A DNA stretch of 64,000 nt from Sphaerisporangium sp. GTDB lineage: Bacteria > Actinomycetota > Actinomycetes > Streptosporangiales > Streptosporangiaceae. The position numbers were made by a program, and so were the translations under genes. The notes beneath the pieces were generated by a model. That model did no database searches. It worked only from the letters and a program-made list of their open reading frames with translations, and was not told where the DNA came from. How positions within the stretch are numbered: position 1 is the stretch's first letter; the number at the start of each line of letters is the position of its first letter. The stretch spans positions 1-64,000 of the forward strand of contig JAOPYI010000044.1 in NCBI GenBank assembly GCA_025964675.1. The letters are read 5' to 3'. Of this stretch, positions 46,447-54,219 are shown piece by piece.

Positions 46447-48891
46447 TCAGGTGCTTCCCAGGATCGTGAGGACGGTCCGCACGGCGGGAGCCGCGCGATC
46501 TGTATCGGTCTCGAGGGTGACGGCCCTTCCCGTCTCGCCCGAGGAGACCCTCCCGCCGATGGCCCGGCGCTCGGGTGGCGTGAAGGCTCCGAACGTACGG
46601 CGGAGCAGTGGAAGCACGTCGACGAACGCCTCTTCCGCCAGCCCTGTCAGCCACGTGTCGATGAGGCCGAGCAGGCCGGCGTCGTGGACGAGGAGAAGGC
46701 CGCTGCCCGACAGGAACCCCTCGACCCAGGCAGCCGCCTGTGTGGGAGTGTTGCCGGCCGACATCGAGCGGGACATGCGCCGCGCGACCTCCTCGGCCGG
46801 GATCGTGCCCGCGTCGAGCAGGATGCGGGTCAGCCGCCCTCCGATCAGCCCGTGCAGGTCACGGCGCTCGGCGACCCCGCGCAGAGCCGCCAGCCAGCCT
46901 TTCCTGCGGGACTCCAGCAGCCCGACGGACGCGTGAACCGCGTCCACGTGACCCAGCAGCGCCCGCGCCGAGTCGTCGTCGAGCCCGGTGACCGCCGCCG
47001 AGAGCCCCGCGCAGATACGGCTGAGCAGCGACTCCACGATCACCGACAGCCCCTGTGCGGGCGTGCCCCGCACGTCGCCGTACCGCTGCGCGCGCACGAG
47101 GGCGGGAAGGGCCGCCATCAGGTGGGTGACGTCGCTGTCGAGGGCCGCCCTGGTCGAGATCGACGACAGGACATGGGGTAAGGCCTCCGGCAGGTCGGCC
47201 AGCAGGCAGCGCTCCGCCACCCCGGTGAGCGCCGCCAGCGTTCTCGGCGACGAGGGACCGGCCGCCCCGGGCCCCGCGTGACGGGCCACCCGTCCCGATC
47301 CCAGATCGACGACTTCCCGCACCCGCGCGGTGGCGGCGGCCGGGACGGTGGTGCCGTACGCGCTCGCCTCGATCAGGTCGATGTCGAACTCCGGACGCCA
47401 TCCGAGCGTCCAGGACTCGCGGAAGGTGCCCTTGCCGCGAGCTTCGCGTGGCGAACCCCATTCCACACCGATCAGGCGCAGCCGGTGAAGCAGGCGGCTG
47501 CGGTCGAGATCGAGAGGTTTACGAAGGTCGAGATCGAGGTCGCGTTCGAGCGCCTCGGGCCGGAGCTTCAGACGTCGCTGCCGATCGCGAAGATCGCGCT
47601 GGAGGGGCACCATGGGCGTGCTCTCCGGGACGCCGCCGAGCCGCTCACCCACGACCATGCGCCGCTGGATCAGCTCCACGGGCAGCTCGTCGCCCTCGCA
47701 GAGCACCGCCCGGACGGCCTCGGTCACCTCTCCAAGCCCGGCCAGGGGACGACCCCGCACGACCGCAAGGCTGTTCGCTAGCCGTACGGCCTCGATGACA
47801 TGGGCGGACGAGACAGGCAGATCCTCCTCCCGCAGCGCCCTGGCAGCCGCGGCGAGCCAGCGCTCGATCGGACGGTCGGGCGCGGCGAACAGATGGTCGT
47901 ACCAGCCGGGCGAGGTGATGCCCGCGCCGTAACCGCTCCAGGAGGCGAGCCGCCCGTACGTCCACGGCACCCAGGTCATCTCCACCTTGACCTTGGGCAG
48001 GCCTCTGAGAAGGCGCTCGTCGTGGGCGGCGGGTCCGAGCTCGCGCAGCGCCGGGACGTGCCAGGCTCCGCACACCACCGCGACGCGCTGGTAGCCGTCC
48101 TTGAAGGCGGTACGGATGGTCTTGCGCATGTACGCCTCGCGGCGGGCCTCGCGCTCGTGCGGTGTGTACCCCTCCCTGACCGCCGCCATCGCCTCGGCGA
48201 TCACCTCGAAGGGCGTGTCACCGCGATGCTCGACGGCGTCCTCCCACCAGCGTTCGGGATCGTCGTACCCAGCAGCCTCGGCCAGCTCCCCAATCGGATC
48301 ACGGGCCGCACCATTAGGTGCCACACCGCCAGGGCCAGCACCATCAGGATCCGCGCCATCAGGGTCCGCACTACCAGGGGCAGAATCGCCGGGGCCGGGT
48401 TGAGGGGGGGTGGCCTCGCCGGGTGCGGAATCGGCGGGTTCGGCGTCGACGGCCGGTGGGGCACCGCCAGGGGGCGGCGAGGTGGCATCTCGCTCCGCGA
48501 GGCTGTGAGTGGCGGGCAGGTCGCAGAACCGGACGGGGATGCCCGCGCGGGCGGCATAGCGGATCGCCTGCCACTCGGGGGAGAACACCGCGAACGGCCA
48601 GAACGCCGCCCTTGACGGCTCTCCCGGGACGTGTGCCAGCAGCGCCACGGGGGGCTTCATGTCGGGATCGGCCGCAAGCGCCACCAGCCCGTCAGCCTCC
48701 GGCGGCCCCTCGATGAGCACGATGTCGGGCCGCAGCCGCTCCAGCTCGGCCGCCACAGCCCGCGCGGACCCAGGCCCATGATGCCGCACCCCAAGCACCG
48801 TGGACCTGGTGCGAGGTTCGGATGGCTGCGGCCTCGTCAGCGTGCTTCGGGGATCCTTAGGAGGCATCGCGGCAGGCCCGGTAGAAGTCAC
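46447..48891 (-). CDS. DUF5682 family protein (TraB/EreA-like fold suspected)
   Basis: An 814-residue protein of the DUF5682 type. The N-terminus RHHGPGS (36-42) and DIVLIEGPPEADGL, and later VVCGAWHVPAL, are the conserved pieces; the H..G start, EGP and G.WH spacing recall the TraB/ChaN/erythromycin-esterase fold, which I infer. A Pro/Asp/Gly-rich insert with repeated DPDGA units sits around residues 145-195. The remainder (about 300-814) is helical and without a known domain. Function unknown; it always travels with MoxR and VWA genes in the families I know. GTG at 48891 overlaps the MoxR stop by 35 bases; ATG at 48867 is an alternative. Confidence 0.82.
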   Translation of the reverse strand: MTSTGPAAMPPKDPRSTLTRPQPSEPRTRSTVLGVRHHGPGSARAVAAELERLRPDIVLIEGPPEADGLVALAADPDMKPPVALLAHVPGEPSRAAFWPFAVFSPEWQAIRYAARAGIPVRFCDLPATHSLAERDATSPPPGGAPPAVDAEPADSAPGEATPPQPGPGDSAPGSADPDGADPDGAGPGGVAPNGAARDPIGELAEAAGYDDPERWWEDAVEHRGDTPFEVIAEAMAAVREGYTPHEREARREAYMRKTIRTAFKDGYQRVAVVCGAWHVPALRELGPAAHDERLLRGLPKVKVEMTWVPWTYGRLASWSGYGAGITSPGWYDHLFAAPDRPIERWLAAAARALREEDLPVSSAHVIEAVRLANSLAVVRGRPLAGLGEVTEAVRAVLCEGDELPVELIQRRMVVGERLGGVPESTPMVPLQRDLRDRQRRLKLRPEALERDLDLDLRKPLDLDRSRLLHRLRLIGVEWGSPREARGKGTFRESWTLGWRPEFDIDLIEASAYGTTVPAAATARVREVVDLGSGRVARHAGPGAAGPSSPRTLAALTGVAERCLLADLPEALPHVLSSISTRAALDSDVTHLMAALPALVRAQRYGDVRGTPAQGLSVIVESLLSRICAGLSAAVTGLDDDSARALLGHVDAVHASVGLLESRRKGWLAALRGVAERRDLHGLIGGRLTRILLDAGTIPAEEVARRMSRSMSAGNTPTQAAAWVEGFLSGSGLLLVHDAGLLGLIDTWLTGLAEEAFVDVLPLLRRTFGAFTPPERRAIGGRVSSGETGRAVTLETDTDRAAPAVRTVLTILGST

Positions 48892-49921
48892 GCCAGTCGG
48901 GGCGCTCGCGGACCACGGTTTCCAGGTATTCCTGCCAGACCACCCGGTCGGATACGGGGTCCTGGATCACCGCGCCGACGATGCCGGCCGCCACGTCGCC
49001 GGCGCGGAGCACTCCGTCGCCGAAGTGGGCGGCGAGCGCGATGCCGCTGGTCACCACCGAGATCGCCTCGGCGGTACTGAGCGTGCCGCTTGGCGACTTC
49101 AGCGTCGTACGGCCATCGGTCGTCACCCCGGAACGCAGCTCGCGGAAGATCGTGACCACCCGGCGTATCTCGTCCATGCCGGTCGGCGTCGCGGGCAGTT
49201 CAAGGGAACGGCCGAGCTGGACGACGCGCCGCGAGACGATGTCGACCTCCTCCTCGGCAGTGGCCGGAACCGGCAGGACGACGGTGTTGAACCGCCGCCG
49301 CAGAGCACTCGACAGCTCGTTGACCCCGCGGTCACGGTCGTTGGCCGTGGCGATGACGTTGAACCCTCGAGAGGCCTGGACCTCCTGGTTCAGCTCGGGG
49401 ATCGGCAGCGTCTTCTCCGACAGGACCGTGATCAGCGCGTCCTGCACGTCAGACGGCATGCGGGTGAGCTCCTCCACACGGGCGAGCCGGCCCTCGGCCA
49501 TGGCGCGCATCACCGGGCTGGGGGTCATCGCCTCACGGGACGGGCCCTCGGCGAGCAACCGGGCGTAGTTCCACCCGTAGCGGATCGCCTCCTCGGCCGT
49601 GCCCGCCGTGCCCTGCACCAGCAGCGTCGAATCACCGCTGATCGCCGCGGCCAGGTGCTCAGACAGCCATGTCTTGGCGGTGCCCGGGACGCCGAGCAGC
49701 AGCAGTGCCCGGTCGGTCGCGAGCGTGGCGACGGCCACCTCGACGATCCGGCGAGGCCCGACGTACTTGGGGGTGATCTGGTGGCCGTCGCCGAGAAGGT
49801 AGGTGGTCACGGCCCAGGGCGACAGCTTCCAGCCGGGCGGCCTCGGGCGGTCGTCGGACTTGGCCAGGATCGCCAGCTCGTCGGCGTACTGGTCTTCCGC
49901 GTGCGGACGCAGAACGGTCAT
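48857..49921 (-). CDS. MoxR-family AAA+ ATPase of the DUF5682/VWA operon
   Basis: A 354-residue AAA+ ATPase: Walker A GVPGTAKT in LLLLGVPGTAKTWLSEH, Walker B-like RLARVEELTRMPSDVQDALI with an EE acidic pair, sensor 1 NVIATANDRDRGVNELSSALRRRF and the Arg pair that follows. The lid domain is at the C-terminus. It would remodel the DUF5682/VWA complex using ATP. ATG at 49921 is chosen because homologous sequence begins there; the frame is open for 86 codons upstream without AAA sequence. It lies 64 bases after the DUF5691 gene and overlaps DUF5682. Confidence 0.9.
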   Translation of the reverse strand: MTVLRPHAEDQYADELAILAKSDDRPRPPGWKLSPWAVTTYLLGDGHQITPKYVGPRRIVEVAVATLATDRALLLLGVPGTAKTWLSEHLAAAISGDSTLLVQGTAGTAEEAIRYGWNYARLLAEGPSREAMTPSPVMRAMAEGRLARVEELTRMPSDVQDALITVLSEKTLPIPELNQEVQASRGFNVIATANDRDRGVNELSSALRRRFNTVVLPVPATAEEEVDIVSRRVVQLGRSLELPATPTGMDEIRRVVTIFRELRSGVTTDGRTTLKSPSGTLSTAEAISVVTSGIALAAHFGDGVLRAGDVAAGIVGAVIQDPVSDRVVWQEYLETVVRERPDWRDFYRACRDAS

Positions 49922-49985
49922 ATCGGCTTTCAGCTCGCTCTCGCGTAGTCGGCCCAATTGACGGCCTTCGACAGGACAGGAATGA

Positions 49986-51545
49986 TCATGGGCGGGGCTC
50001 CAGCTCCGCGAGCATGTCGGAACGGAACCGCAGGGTGGCGGCGACCTCCTGTACCGGAGGCTCGGGTGACAGCCGCGCGGCGACCTCGTGCATGGCGGGA
50101 TCGACGCGCTCGCTCGCGAGGCGGACCAGCTCGCCGAGATTCCACGGCTGGCGCCCCGCCGTGTCGAGGATCTTCTCAAGCACGGCCTTCGCCAGCGTCG
50201 CTCCCCAGGGTGCGGGCACCCCGCCGAGCATCATGATGAGCTGTCCGTCGACAGGCTGGTCGTGCACCAGCTCGGCGGCTTTGTCGGCGCGCTCACCCGG
50301 GGGAAGCACGGCGAGCAGGTCGGTCAGCGGCTCGACGGCGAACAGCGCACGCGCCCACGTGGGATCGTTCTGCAGAACGGTGGCACGCTCCCAGCCGAGC
50401 CTGATCTCTCGCGCCCACTCGCCGAGGTTCAGCGCGACGATCTGCTTCGCCGTGCGGCCGAAGTGATCGGTCCAGAAATCGAGCGGGGTGTGGGCGACGA
50501 CCTGCTGGAGCCACCAGCTGCGCTCGCCTGTGCCTCCAGGGGCGCGTGAACGGACCCCGTCGCGCTCCATGCCGCTGTCGCATGCCTGCGGTGGCTCGGC
50601 ACGGAGCCGGTTGCCGGACAGCGTCAGGCAGCGCGCCGCCCGCTCGGCCATCCTGCGGCCGAGCCGCGAGTCTGGGAGCCTGGTGAGCAGATCGGCCGCC
50701 TGGCTCCTGACCTCGCGCCGCCGGTCGTCGAGCGTGGCCTCCAGGAACGGCTCATCGGCCATCGACAGACCGTCGGCCATGGCCTGCACGAACGCCGCCC
50801 GGTCTTCGGGAGACTCCTGCTCCCAGCCTCGTCGCAGCAGCGCCCGTGCCCTGGCCGGATCGGTGGCCCGAAGGCTCCGGAGGTACGAGAGACGGTCCCC
50901 CCTGGTCCCGAACTCCCAGAGCACATGCGTCTCCACCCCCTCCCCTCCACCCACCGACCCCGCGATGCCACCAGAGCGCCGCGAACCGGCGGAGCCATCG
51001 GAGTCAGTGGATCCGGCGGAGCCCGGAGAACCCGGCGACCCACCGGACTCCGGAGGACCCGTGGACCCGGTGACACCCGTCTTGGAGGCGGGGCCGGTGG
51101 AAATGGTGGTCATGTGGGCGGTCGCTTCCTCCAGCAGGTAGGTCCACGTCGGGTTGAGCTGGGCGAGCCATCGGCCTCTGGCCCCCGCCAGCACGCCGAT
51201 GGGGGCCCGCAGCGAACGGTCACGCGCGCCGTGGTCGAGCACCCGGGGGACGAGTTTCGGCTGCAGGCGATACCCCCGGACGGCCGCGGCCTCCAGCCAC
51301 TCGGGCAGCAGCCGGGGCTGCTCACCGTCGAGGATGCGGGACACGCGCTCACCCGCCGCACGCGGGACCAGCGGCTGCTCCTCGGGAGGCGCGACGGGCA
51401 GCGGCTCGCCCCTTTGGAGCCGCTGCCCCGCACGCGCCGCGACCGCGTGTGCCGCGGCCTGCCCCAGCAGATCGGGCACGGTGCGACGATGCGTGCCGAC
51501 CAGCGCCGCCGACACCAGCCGCTCCCACTCTTCGACCGTGATCAC
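49986..51545 (-). CDS. DUF5691 family protein
   Basis: A 519-residue protein of the DUF5691 type, largely helical and HEAT-like (SLRATDPARARALLRRGWEQESPEDRAAFVQAMADGL split over two helices, then EATLDDRRREVRSQAADLLTRLPDSRLGRRM, as helical repeats). A Gly/Ser/Pro-rich linker of about 60 residues near 150-205 is low complexity. Function unknown; it may be a scaffold for the MoxR ATPase. GTG at 51545 overlaps the SWIM gene's TGA (GTGA), so it is coupled to it. The longer frame upstream is non-homologous. Confidence 0.82.
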   Translation of the reverse strand: MITVEEWERLVSAALVGTHRRTVPDLLGQAAAHAVAARAGQRLQRGEPLPVAPPEEQPLVPRAAGERVSRILDGEQPRLLPEWLEAAAVRGYRLQPKLVPRVLDHGARDRSLRAPIGVLAGARGRWLAQLNPTWTYLLEEATAHMTTISTGPASKTGVTGSTGPPESGGSPGSPGSAGSTDSDGSAGSRRSGGIAGSVGGGEGVETHVLWEFGTRGDRLSYLRSLRATDPARARALLRRGWEQESPEDRAAFVQAMADGLSMADEPFLEATLDDRRREVRSQAADLLTRLPDSRLGRRMAERAARCLTLSGNRLRAEPPQACDSGMERDGVRSRAPGGTGERSWWLQQVVAHTPLDFWTDHFGRTAKQIVALNLGEWAREIRLGWERATVLQNDPTWARALFAVEPLTDLLAVLPPGERADKAAELVHDQPVDGQLIMMLGGVPAPWGATLAKAVLEKILDTAGRQPWNLGELVRLASERVDPAMHEVAARLSPEPPVQEVAATLRFRSDMLAELEPRP

Positions 51546-53014
51546 AGCACCACCACCTGGCCTTCTTCGTCCCATGTCGTGAGGGGACGCAGCCCCCGCG
51601 GTGTCCATTCGGCGGCCAGGGTCACCGGGTGGCCTCCGGACACGGCGAGGAGCCGCCACGGAAGACCTGTCGACGGGTGCAGCGGGATTCCCTCCACCCC
51701 GTGCGCATCGCCCGAAGATGTCTCGCCCGAGTTCCCCGAATCAGGGGAATCCGCTGAATCACCGGAATGACCTAAATCGCCGGAGTCGTGACGAGGACCT
51801 TTCCCAGGGGAGCTCTCGACCCAGGCGGCGTCGGCGAGCACCCATCGGTCGCCCTGCCTGGCGGGGACGACGGGGCTCAGCACGACAGGCCAGGACTCCA
51901 GCCATGGGTCCCCTGCGAGCGCGGTGGCCACCTCGGCCAGCGCCGCCTGCACGCCACCGCCCTGCGGCGGCGCGGTCGGCACCCCTCCGTGCCGGACGGC
52001 CACCAGCGCCCGCAGTGGCGACCCGCCGGGATAGAAGGCCAGCTCGGCGTCGATCGCGTTGCCGGTGACCAGCGAGGCGTCCAGAGCCTGGCCGGCAGGT
52101 GCGAACGACAGCACCAGGGCGGACCTGCCGCTGGTGCGCCCCCGCAGCCAGACGCGGCGGGAAACCAGGCGGTCCTGCTCCTCGTCACGCTGCCCCAGCA
52201 CATGCCACTGATCGCGCATGGTCTTGCCCGCGAGCACCTCATCGCGGGATGTGGGGAAGCCCACCCGCGACCGGACGGTCTCACGCAGCGGCCCGGGCAG
52301 CTCGCCGGCACGGCGGTAACCGACCGCGAGCAGGTTGAGCAGGCCGTACTCCCCGAGCAGGCGGGCCGGCCAGTCTTCCTCCGCCAGCACCCGCGGCAGG
52401 CGGGCGACTGCTCCCGCGACTCCGGGCGCCTGCGCGTCCACGAGCCGCCTCGTCAGCTCCTGCCACTGGGCCGGGGCGCTCTGCCGGGCTCCGGCGAGGC
52501 CCTGCCCGACCTGGTCGGCCAGCCACCGCTCCAGCTCGGAGAGGCCCGCGGCGACGCGCTCCTCGCGCTGGGCCGCACGCCGGTCGCCGCCCCCGGTGTC
52601 GCCGGAACCCGCCTCGCGCCGGTCGGACGCGCCCGGCTCGGCGGGCGCCCCCTCACCGCTGGCGGCGGTCGCCTTGGCGGCGCGAGCGAGACGCTGCTCC
52701 AGCCACTCGGCGACCCAGGCGGGTGGAGCCTCGGCGGGTGGCACACTGTCGGCCGACCAGAGCAACAGCAGGCCGAGCGCGTGCTTGCAGGGGAACTTTC
52801 TACTCGGGCAGTCGCATCGATAGGCGGGCTCGCTCAGGTCGACGCATGCAAGGTACGGCGAGGCGCCGCTGCCCTTGCACTCGCCCCACAGCACGTCGGG
52901 CATGTTGCCCATGGCGGACCACTTCGCCGGCGTGCCGACGCTTTGCGCTCCCTTCTGGGAGGAGGCGTCGGGGGCGAGCGCGAGCACTTGATCACGGCTC
53001 CAACGTTCGATCAC
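51542..53014 (-). CDS. SWIM zinc-finger protein, first gene of the operon
   Basis: A 490-residue protein with the SWIM motif CxCxnCxH as RCDCPSRKFPCKHAL: Cys67, Cys69, Cys76, His78. N-terminal 60 residues read WSRDQVLALAPDASSQKGAQ, a common start in bacterial SWIM proteins of this type. Residues 100-150 are low-complexity; the rest is mixed alpha/beta with unknown role. SWIM domains bind DNA or proteins through zinc. GTG at 53014 has no Shine-Dalgarno but a TAGTGT six bases upstream, suggesting a leaderless transcript that begins the operon. Ends in a GTGA overlap with DUF5691. Confidence 0.88.
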   Translation of the reverse strand: MIERWSRDQVLALAPDASSQKGAQSVGTPAKWSAMGNMPDVLWGECKGSGASPYLACVDLSEPAYRCDCPSRKFPCKHALGLLLLWSADSVPPAEAPPAWVAEWLEQRLARAAKATAASGEGAPAEPGASDRREAGSGDTGGGDRRAAQREERVAAGLSELERWLADQVGQGLAGARQSAPAQWQELTRRLVDAQAPGVAGAVARLPRVLAEEDWPARLLGEYGLLNLLAVGYRRAGELPGPLRETVRSRVGFPTSRDEVLAGKTMRDQWHVLGQRDEEQDRLVSRRVWLRGRTSGRSALVLSFAPAGQALDASLVTGNAIDAELAFYPGGSPLRALVAVRHGGVPTAPPQGGGVQAALAEVATALAGDPWLESWPVVLSPVVPARQGDRWVLADAAWVESSPGKGPRHDSGDLGHSGDSADSPDSGNSGETSSGDAHGVEGIPLHPSTGLPWRLLAVSGGHPVTLAAEWTPRGLRPLTTWDEEGQVVVL

Positions 53015-53020
53015 GACCGC

Positions 53021-53026
53021 ACACTA
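53021..53026 (-). promoter_or_regulatory. -10-like element of a probable leaderless operon promoter
   Basis: On the minus strand TAGTGT ends six bases before the GTG start of the SWIM gene, and no ribosome-binding site is present. The spacing puts the transcription start on the GTG. A -35 is not clear. Confidence 0.4.
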
Positions 53027-53040
53027 GCGACGGCCTCTGA

Positions 53041-53189
53041 CAAAACCCGGGCCTCTCGCAGGCTCGCGAAAGGTCCGAGGTCGACCGGCTGCTCGCGCTC
53101 GGCGCCCGCCCGGCCGACGTGGGCCATGGGACCCAGCCGTGGGTCGTGCTCGCCGACCCGGATTCTGCGTGCTCAGCGCGCGCACCTGA
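53041..53189 (+). pseudogene. Remnant of a glyoxalase/VOC-family gene (C-terminal fragment)
   Basis: The plus-strand frame at 53041-53160 reads EVDRLLALGARPADVGHG then QPWVVLADP, the C-terminal strands of a Glyoxalase_6-type VOC protein. After ADP the family continues EGNEFCVL; here those bases are missing and the frame shifts, so that FCVLSART-stop appears two bases later in another frame (53163-53189). A ten-base deletion removing EGNE would explain it exactly. There is no start and the N-terminal two-thirds is gone. It sits between the SWIM gene and the degenerate recombinase-like gene. Confidence 0.75.
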
Positions 53190-53214
53190 CGAATGAGCTC
53201 CGCGTGCCGCGGTT

Positions 53215-54027
53215 TCAACGGTGGGCGAGTCCCGCGGAGCGGAGGTGGCGCAGCGTCCAGCCGCGCCCTTCGGGGTCCAGCCCGCTGGTGGCGGCGGTGA
53301 AGAGCTCGGCCGCGCGCCGGTACGAGAGCCGCCCCCGGCCGGTGACGGGGCACCGGTCGGGGGCCGGCGTGGCGGGCGCCGCTCGGCGTTCCGTCAGCAG
53401 GACCGGGCCGCCGGTACGGCCGAGGAGGAGCAGCGGCAGAAGCCGGGCCGTGCCGGCGCGCCAGCGGATCGCCGGGGAGGTCCGCACCCGCCTCCGCACC
53501 AGGTCGAGGTCGTCGACGTTCAGGGCCAGGACGCGTTCGATGGGGGCGGTGGTCTCGTAGAGCAGGCGCCAGCACGTCTGCTCCCGCAGGCCGGCCGGCA
53601 GCTCGAAGATCATCGATATCTGCTCGGCGGAGAGCACCGGCGGCTCGGCGGCCGGCGTGGACGGGGGCCGAAGCCGCTGGAGCGGGTCGCCGTCGATCCA
53701 GCCGCGCATGCGCCACCAGGCGAGCGCACCGCGCAGGATGGACAGCTCCCGGCTGATGGTGCGCGGATCGGCGGTGGCGGCGCGCGCTCCCAGAGCGGTG
53801 CGCAGGCGCTCCCCGGTACCGGGGGAGTCGAGCAGGGCCAGGGGCACGATGGGCGGGGTGGCACCGCGGCGCGCCTTTCCCTGTGGTGGCGTCCTGCCGA
53901 CGAGCGGCCACGCCCAAGTGGCCAGCGCGATGCGATACACGCGACGGGAGGCCTCCCCCAGCCGCAGGGTGGCCAGATAGTGATCGATCGCTACGGCGTA
54001 TTCGACGGGCGCCGGAGGTGACGTCAT
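53215..54027 (-). CDS. Degenerate tyrosine-recombinase-like protein, C-terminus missing
   Basis: A 270-residue protein with the layout of a tyrosine recombinase: an N-terminal SAM-like core-binding helical domain (YAVAIDHYLATLRLGEASRRVYR, then SRELSILRGALAWWRMRGW) and the start of a catalytic domain (RLLYETTAPIERVLALNVDDLDL). The first catalytic Arg (TGxR) is replaced (TTAPI), the H-x-x-R box is WTLRHLRSAGLAHR with Trp in place of His, and the protein stops there, before any second His/Trp or Tyr. It cannot be an active recombinase by these motifs. Whether it was truncated by the rearrangement that left the adjacent VOC remnant, or is a natural short DNA-binding relative, is unclear. ATG at 54027 has GAGTGAGG upstream. 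Confidence 0.6.
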   Translation of the reverse strand: MTSPPAPVEYAVAIDHYLATLRLGEASRRVYRIALATWAWPLVGRTPPQGKARRGATPPIVPLALLDSPGTGERLRTALGARAATADPRTISRELSILRGALAWWRMRGWIDGDPLQRLRPPSTPAAEPPVLSAEQISMIFELPAGLREQTCWRLLYETTAPIERVLALNVDDLDLVRRRVRTSPAIRWRAGTARLLPLLLLGRTGGPVLLTERRAAPATPAPDRCPVTGRGRLSYRRAAELFTAATSGLDPEGRGWTLRHLRSAGLAHR

Positions 54028-54197
54028 GCCTCACTCGCAATCGCCGCAGTAAATAGAACCGTCCCCAGGACGGGATCCGAGTCTAACTCGCCGGAAAAGA
54101 CCAGCTGGCACACATGTATCCGGGCCCGACCGGTCCCCGACGATCCTGCAGTAAAGAGACTCAACTTTCCTCAGTCCAAGCATTGAAAGCCGGCCGT

Positions 54198-54213
54198 TCA
54201 CCTCCCAAGGTGA
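54198..54213 (+). promoter_or_regulatory. Hairpin covering the ribosome-binding site of the MFS gene
   Basis: TCACCT and AGGTGA are exact inverted copies with the loop CCCA, and the right arm contains the Shine-Dalgarno (AAGGTGAGGG) used by ATG at 54220. The stem could mask it, or the palindrome could be an operator. Confidence 0.4.
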
Positions 54214-54219
54214 GGGAAC

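Noticed and set aside
48300-48450. Short direct repeats of the type CCATCAGG(A/G)TC
   Set aside because: Irregular spacing and they encode the DPDGA repeats of DUF5682; not a CRISPR array.
54043-54145. GCAGTAAATAGA and GCAGTAAAGAGA as possible att repeats of a mobile element
   Set aside because: Only partly identical, about 90 bases apart and not flanking any element.
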